Part shown: positions 15,519 through 19,094 of the stretch, piece after piece
How positions within the stretch are numbered: the first letter of the stretch is position 1
Layout: every line of letters starts with the position of its first letter
Assembly (NCBI GenBank): GCA_036644375.1
Contig: JAVXQD010000040.1
Span: 1-19,094, forward strand
From: CALWZE01 sp036644375
Lineage (GTDB): Bacteria; Bacillota; Clostridia; Oscillospirales; Ruminococcaceae
Length of the DNA stretch: 19,094 bases
Direction of reading: 5' to 3'
The notes under the pieces: generated by a model
Told to the model about the DNA's origin: nothing
Database searches by the model: none
Seen by the model: the letters and a program-made list of their open reading frames with translations, nothing else
Made by a program: the position numbers and the translations under genes

Positions 15519-15572
15519 AGAAAGCGCCTTTAAAATCGGCTTTTTGAACAGCCGATTTTAAAGGCGCTTTCT
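15519..15572. terminator. 23-bp perfect hairpin, probably a bidirectional terminator
   Basis: The arms at 15519-15541 and 15550-15572 are exact reverse complements (23 bp) with an 8-nt loop. It lies between convergent genes, the DUF3887 lipoprotein (plus) and DUF1836 (minus). Both arms include gcgcc/ggcgc and the ends read AGAAAG...CTTTCT, so U-rich tails lie inside the stem instead of after it. The agaaagcgcc start resembles the terminator at 7007. It probably acts in both directions, but such length and perfection are unusual. Confidence 0.65.
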
Positions 15573-15669
15573 GTGTTTATCAAGCATTTATTTCGCCACG
15601 GACATCAATTGCGTATATTGGTTCGCATTTGCTTTCGGCTTTCAAAAAGCCTGCAATTGTGCGTTTAAG

Positions 15670-16239
15670 CTATTTCAAAGCTTCTTTCGGGGAATCCTTG
15701 AGCTCGGCTTTGGATTTTTTTGACGGAGCTTCTTTTTTCTCTATCTGCTCGCTCAGCTGGTCAATGAGATATTCGCTGACCACCTTATTCACATAGCTTG
15801 TAATGGCGAGCTCCAAAGCAAGACTGCTGATGCTCTGGCTTTCGTCTGCGGAGGCAGTCTGTTCAATTTCGGAAAATGCATTGTCCAGTAAATTTCGCAG
15901 ATTCGCATAATACTCCTCGTGCTGACCATCCGCCATATCATGCTTCAGCAATATCGTCATGTCCTTAACGGACAGCACCTGTTTAAGACGCGCAACGAGT
16001 GAGAGATATACAAGGTGTTCACGCGAATATTTTTTCCCGACAGCTCGAGGCACAAGCCCGTCTTTGATGTAGTTGTTTATCATGGCTGAGGTCAGGCTGT
16101 CCCCGTCTCTGCCTGAAACACGCTTGCGGGATAAAAACGCCAGCACTTGATCCATGTACAGCTCAATGTCAGGCAAGGAATCGTACTCAACCGGAAGCTC
16201 ATTACGCATTTGGTGTGCAAAACTTTTTATATTGTCCAT
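15670..16239 (-). CDS. DUF1836 protein, probable helix-turn-helix regulator
   Basis: From ATG 16239 the protein has 189 residues; the start is fixed by an aaggga ribosome site just before it, although an in-frame start 18 codons upstream exists. Residues about 25-140 match the DUF1836 family, seen in many Firmicutes next to regulators: LPDIELYMDQVLAFLSRK, then LTSAMINNYIKDGLVPRAVGKKYSREHL. The latter resembles a MerR-like winged helix-turn-helix. The tail (about 165-189) is a lysine-rich low-complexity stretch. It has no signal or membrane segment. The stop codon is UAG, and the same frame stays open for 29 more codons to TGA (15582-15580), eight bases from the 23-bp hairpin. Confidence 0.82.
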   Translation of the reverse strand: MDNIKSFAHQMRNELPVEYDSLPDIELYMDQVLAFLSRKRVSGRDGDSLTSAMINNYIKDGLVPRAVGKKYSREHLVYLSLVARLKQVLSVKDMTILLKHDMADGQHEEYYANLRNLLDNAFSEIEQTASADESQSISSLALELAITSYVNKVVSEYLIDQLSEQIEKKEAPSKKSKAELKDSPKEALK

Positions 16240-16333
16240 AATTTGTTCCCTTTTAAACTCATAATGTATTACATAATGAATAGTATCACACAATACAAAT
16301 CATTACAACAACAGCAAGCAGCACCTGCAAGTA

Positions 16334-16361
16334 TTGACAAGCTGTAATTATATTATATAAT
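16334..16361 (+). promoter_or_regulatory. consensus promoter of the SGNH hydrolase gene
   Basis: A perfect TTGACA (16334-16339) and a perfect TATAAT (16356-16361) are separated by 16 nt. This is the strongest promoter in the window by match to consensus. Initiation near 16368 leaves a leader of about 36 nt. Confidence 0.85.
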
Positions 16362-16403
16362 AATGAATATGATGTAACATAGATACGAAAAGGTGGTAGA
16401 GTA

Positions 16404-17120
16404 ATGACAGAGACGAGAGTATGTGTGTTTGGTGACTCGGTGGCAAAGGGCGTGGTCTTTGATGTGGCTAAACAGAAATACGGTCTGATAAAAGACTGCT
16501 TTGTAAATCTCGCCTGCTCTGCACTGAGAGTGATACCTAAAAATTATTCAAAGTTCGGCTGCACGGTTACAAAGGGTGCAGAGATGATAAATGGACATTC
16601 CGAAGAAATTGCAAATTCGGATTTTACCATATTGGAGTTCGGCGGTAATGATTGTGATTATGACTGGGCGAAAATCGCAGAAAATCCAAGCGGCGAATTT
16701 CTTCCCAAAACCCCGCTTGATGTTTTTGTGGAAAGCTATAGCGCAATAATAGAAAAAATTGTAAAAATGGGCGGGAAGCCTGTTTTGATGAATCTTCCTC
16801 CCATTGATGCTCAGCGCTTTTTTGATTGGGTAAGTAGGGGCTTGAATAAAAACAATCTGATGCAATGGCTCGGCGGTCACGTGGATTATACCTATCGCTG
16901 GCACGAGTCCTACAGCAATGAGGTTGCCGGTCTTGCCGTGAAATATTCCATTCCCATGCTGGATATCCGAAGTGCGTTTTTAGCAAAAGCCAACTATGCG
17001 TCACTGCTCTGTGAGGATGGAATGCACCCCAATGCCGAAGGACACAGGCTGATATCACAGCAGATTCAGCTGATTGTTAAAAACTACTCAGGATATACTA
17101 AAAGTATAGCTGCGAATTAA
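16404..17120 (+). CDS. SGNH/GDSL-family hydrolase
   Basis: This 238-residue serine hydrolase is of the SGNH type, likely an esterase or lipase on acyl or acetyl esters. Block I is GDS at 10-12 with the nucleophile S12. The oxyanion glycine is probably G52, block III is GGND at 80-83, and the last block is DGMHPN at 205-210 with D205 and H208 completing the triad. No signal peptide or membrane segment is present, so it is probably cytoplasmic. It has an aaggtgg ribosome site 7 nt before the ATG. Substrate cannot be inferred; relatives include acyl-CoA thioesterases and carbohydrate esterases. The gene stands alone after a consensus promoter and points away from the DUF1836 gene. Confidence 0.9.
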   Translation: MTETRVCVFGDSVAKGVVFDVAKQKYGLIKDCFVNLACSALRVIPKNYSKFGCTVTKGAEMINGHSEEIANSDFTILEFGGNDCDYDWAKIAENPSGEFLPKTPLDVFVESYSAIIEKIVKMGGKPVLMNLPPIDAQRFFDWVSRGLNKNNLMQWLGGHVDYTYRWHESYSNEVAGLAVKYSIPMLDIRSAFLAKANYASLLCEDGMHPNAEGHRLISQQIQLIVKNYSGYTKSIAAN

Positions 17121-17201
17121 GCGCAGAGTGAGATTTAATATGCGGGTTCAAAGGAATCTGTCTTTCGGAAACTTTATTTTTTTGATTCTGATAGCATGCA
17201 A

Positions 17202-17237
17202 AAAATCGGTCTTGCCGCTTGATGGCGCACCGGTTTT
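17202..17237 (+). terminator. hairpin with A-run and T-run, possible terminator of the SGNH gene
   Basis: aaaatcggt (17202-17210) and accggtttt (17229-17237) pair over 9 bp with one G-U. The 18-nt loop contains a small gcc/ggc stem. A and T runs on the two sides would allow it to work in both directions. It starts 82 nt after the SGNH stop. Confidence 0.5.
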
Positions 17238-17360
17238 ACGTATTATATCTCATTATGTGCATCTCCAACTGACTTTCGCTTAATTTCATTAAAATCGTTC
17301 CGTAAAAATAAGAAAGGCCTATGCGCTTACAGGTTTTGAATAAAATATTTCGGCAGGTTG

Positions 17361-17387
17361 CGGCGGGATAAAAATCTCGCCGTTTTT
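17361..17387 (+). terminator. Rho-independent terminator upstream of the GH13 gene
   Basis: cggcgggat (17361-17369) and atctcgccg (17374-17382) form a 9-bp stem with one G-U pair and an aaaa loop, followed by TTTTT. It is well formed but 240 nt from the nearest upstream stop, so it probably ends a separate RNA or a long 3' UTR. Confidence 0.85.
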
Positions 17388-17397
17388 AATTTTATTA

Positions 17398-17426
17398 TTG
17401 ACCGATGAGTATATCTGATGTAGTAT
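17398..17426 (+). promoter_or_regulatory. probable promoter of the GH13 gene
   Basis: TTGACC (17398-17403) and TAGTAT (17421-17426) are separated by 17 nt. The -10 lies inside the left half of a 9-bp inverted repeat whose other half is at 17482-17490. Confidence 0.5.
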
Positions 17427-17518
17427 ATATTATATATATTATTGATGATGCACATGCGTTTATTTGTTCAAAAAGTGCGAAATACTACATTATCCGACCA
17501 ACATAAGGAGTGATTGTT

Positions 17519-19094
17519 TTGAAACAGTGGTGCAAGGACCGAGTGGTTTATCAGATTTATCCCCGCAGCTTTCAGGATTCAAACGGTGATGGAATAGGCG
17601 ACATTAAGGGTATAATCAGGCGGCTGCCCGAGCTTAAGGAGCTTGGAATCGGCACGATTTGGCTTTCTCCGCTATACTGCTCTCCAAACGCCGACAACGG
17701 ATATGACATAAGCGATTACTGCAATATCAATCCGGAGTACGGCACGATGGCTGACATGGATGCTCTGCTTGCGAGTGCAAAACAGCTTGATCTCAAGATA
17801 ATCATGGATTTGGTTATAAACCACACATCGGATGAACACGAGTGGTTTCAAAAGAGCCGCGACAAAGACAGCGAATATCGGGACTATTACATATGGAGAC
17901 CTGCAAAGGCAGACGGCAAAGCGCCGAATAACTGGACGTCATTTTTTGCTGAGGACTGCTGGGAACTCGATAAAAAAAGCGGCGAATATTATCTGCATCT
18001 ATTTGCCAAAAAACAGCCGGATTTAAACTATCGCAATCCAAAGGTCATTGAAGAGGTGAAAAACATTCTTCGCTTTTGGCTTGACAAGGGCGTGTCCGGA
18101 TTTCGGTGCGATGTTATAAATGTACTGTACAAATCCTCGCTTGAGGATGGCAAAAAGCAGATGTTTCTGCTCGGAAGCGAGCACTATATCTCACAGGAGG
18201 GCAACCACGAAATCCTGCGCGAGCTTCGCGAGGAGGTTTTGGATAAATATGACTGCTTTACGGTTGGTGAGACTGTTTTTGTAAACACCAAAATGGGCAG
18301 GGATTTGACAGATACAAACAGGCATGAGCTCGACATGATATTCTCGTTTGAGCATATGGAAACAGACCAATATTTTGTCAAGTGGTTCAAGCACAGGTTC
18401 AATGCGAAAAAATTCGGTCAAACCTTTGAACGCTGGCAGAACGCACTTGAGTGGAACGCGAATTACTTTGAAAATCACGATCAGCCGCGAAGTGTGTCTC
18501 GCTTCGGAAATGACGGAAAATACTGGGAGCAGTCTGCAAAAATGCTGTGCACTATGCTGATGTCGCTGCGCGGAACGCCATATATATATCAGGGTGAGGA
18601 AATAGGGATGACCAACTTTGATTTTACGGGAATGGAGCAGCTGAACGATGTGGAATCGAAAAATGTCGACACTATGATGAAAAGGCTGCATTTCCCGCAC
18701 TGTCTGCGGTGGTATCTCATTAAGAAGACCTCGCGCGACAACGCGCGCACTCCGATGCAATGGGATACAAGCGAGAATGCGGGATTTACAGTCGGCAAGC
18801 CGTGGCTCGGAATTAATTCCAATTACCGCAATATTAATGTTGAAGCCCAGAAAAAGGATCCTTTTTCAATCAGAAGCTATTATCGCGATATGATTCGCAT
18901 ACGCTCGCTCAGCGAGACGCTCAGATATGGGAGCTTCAAGCTGCTTGAATCCGACAGAAACGTGCTTGTGTATACACGCAAGTTCGAGGGCAGGCACGCG
19001 ACTGTAATGCTGAATTTCAGCGGAAGGAAGAAGCGGGTCAAATATGCCGGCCAGGTCGTCATTTCAAGTGCAGGCCGTGACAGCTATGACGGTG
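17519..19094 (+). CDS. GH13 alpha-glucosidase, oligo-1,6-glucosidase type (3' end outside window)
   Basis: This cytoplasmic GH13 enzyme hydrolyses terminal alpha-glucosidic bonds of isomalto-oligosaccharides or dextrin products. The start is TTG at 17519, set by AAGGAG 8 nt upstream. Of about 550 family residues, 525 lie in the window, so only a short C-terminus is missing. Visible elements are the calcium loop DSNGDGIGD (20-28), region I DLVINH (97-102) and the subfamily signature QPDLN (166-170). The nucleophile D198 lies in GFRCDVIN, the acid/base E251 in TVGET and the stabiliser D321 in ENHDQPR. Valine after the nucleophile is associated with alpha-1,6 preference in this subfamily; cysteine replaces the usual Met before it. 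No signal peptide is present. Confidence 0.93.
   Translation, partial: MKQWCKDRVVYQIYPRSFQDSNGDGIGDIKGIIRRLPELKELGIGTIWLSPLYCSPNADNGYDISDYCNINPEYGTMADMDALLASAKQLDLKIIMDLVINHTSDEHEWFQKSRDKDSEYRDYYIWRPAKADGKAPNNWTSFFAEDCWELDKKSGEYYLHLFAKKQPDLNYRNPKVIEEVKNILRFWLDKGVSGFRCDVINVLYKSSLEDGKKQMFLLGSEHYISQEGNHEILRELREEVLDKYDCFTVGETVFVNTKMGRDLTDTNRHELDMIFSFEHMETDQYFVKWFKHRFNAKKFGQTFERWQNALEWNANYFENHDQPRSVSRFGNDGKYWEQSAKMLCTMLMSLRGTPYIYQGEEIGMTNFDFTGMEQLNDVESKNVDTMMKRLHFPHCLRWYLIKKTSRDNARTPMQWDTSENAGFTVGKPWLGINSNYRNINVEAQKKDPFSIRSYYRDMIRIRSLSETLRYGSFKLLESDRNVLVYTRKFEGRHATVMLNFSGRKKRVKYAGQVVISSAGRDSYDG

Larger units (their letters stand above)
17121..17518 (+). other. gene-poor region after the SGNH hydrolase gene
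   Basis: This 398-bp stretch has no convincing ORF. It contains a hairpin at 17202-17237, a possible promoter (TTGATG 17219-17224, TATTAT 17241-17246, 16-nt spacing) and a strong terminator at 17361-17387. The likely GH13 promoter (17398-17426) and a 9-bp inverted repeat (17418-17426/17482-17490) come after it. The terminator lies 240 nt after the last stop codon, which makes a small RNA of about 135 nt (17253-17387) possible. Confidence 0.45.

Noticed and set aside
16260..16280. Near-palindrome with repeated cataatg upstream of the DUF1836 gene.
   Set aside because: It is low-complexity AT-rich sequence with an imperfect match; I cannot separate it from chance.
1..19094. CRISPR array, transposase, integrase, phage, toxin-antitoxin or restriction genes.
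   Set aside because: I found no regularly spaced repeats, no such protein motifs and no flanking attachment repeats around the tRNA.

Overview
The window looks like a piece of chromosome from a low-to-mid GC Gram-positive, most likely an anaerobic gut-type Clostridia (Oscillospirales or a relative). The case rests on family content: a YmfF/YmfH peptidase pair, a DUF1836 protein, a zinc-ribbon membrane clostripain, an Lgt with its lipoprotein substrate, a ROK regulator and a 7TM-PAS-GGDEF protein. Canonical AGGAGG-type ribosome sites, TTG starts and TTGnnn-17-TATAAT promoters agree with this. I see no insertion sequence, prophage, integrase, CRISPR array or plasmid function, so this reads as ordinary chromosome with several short, independent transcription units.

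Layout. (1) 64-292, minus strand: tRNA-Ala(CGC), then about 150 nt that folds into consecutive hairpins and ends in a terminator; this is a candidate tRNA-linked structured RNA. (2) 596-1631, plus: uridine kinase, then a small single-pass membrane protein, closed by a strong terminator. (3) 1802-7051, plus: a promoter with a perfect -10 drives lysC (aspartokinase), an M16-like ymfF, an active-site M16 ymfH and lgt. These genes overlap or nearly touch and end in a bidirectional terminator. lysC appears to carry an internal start for a separate beta subunit. (4) 7145-9352, minus: a 7TM-PAS-GGDEF diguanylate cyclase with its own promoter, preceded by an XRE regulator whose terminator contains its own stop codon. 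(5) 9613-11882: an MFS transporter and a ROK regulator diverge around one inverted repeat that overlaps the regulator promoter, a typical repressor/transporter pair. (6) 11883-15454, plus: a VanZ-like membrane protein with its own promoter, a zinc-ribbon/TM/clostripain protein and a DUF3887 lipoprotein. (7) 15519-15572: a perfect 23-bp hairpin between convergent genes, then a DUF1836 regulator on the minus strand. (8) 16334-17120, plus: an SGNH/GDSL hydrolase from a consensus TTGACA/TATAAT promoter. (9) 17121-17518: a gene-poor stretch with two hairpins, the second a terminator. (10) 17519 to the window end: a GH13 alpha-glucosidase of the oligo-1,6-glucosidase type, missing only its C-terminus.

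How they fit together: the lysC-ymfF-ymfH-lgt operon joins aspartate-family amino acid synthesis to peptidase-like proteins known in Bacillus subtilis for EF-P modification, and to lipoprotein maturation. Lgt would act on the lipoprotein encoded at 15041. The ROK/MFS pair and the GH13 enzyme point to uptake and cytoplasmic breakdown of sugars and short alpha-glucans. I did not find a clear new multi-gene defence or metabolic system. The least explained items are the structured RNA after the tRNA, the hairpin and in-frame UAG extension near 15520-15672, and the RNA-like segment at 17202-17387.
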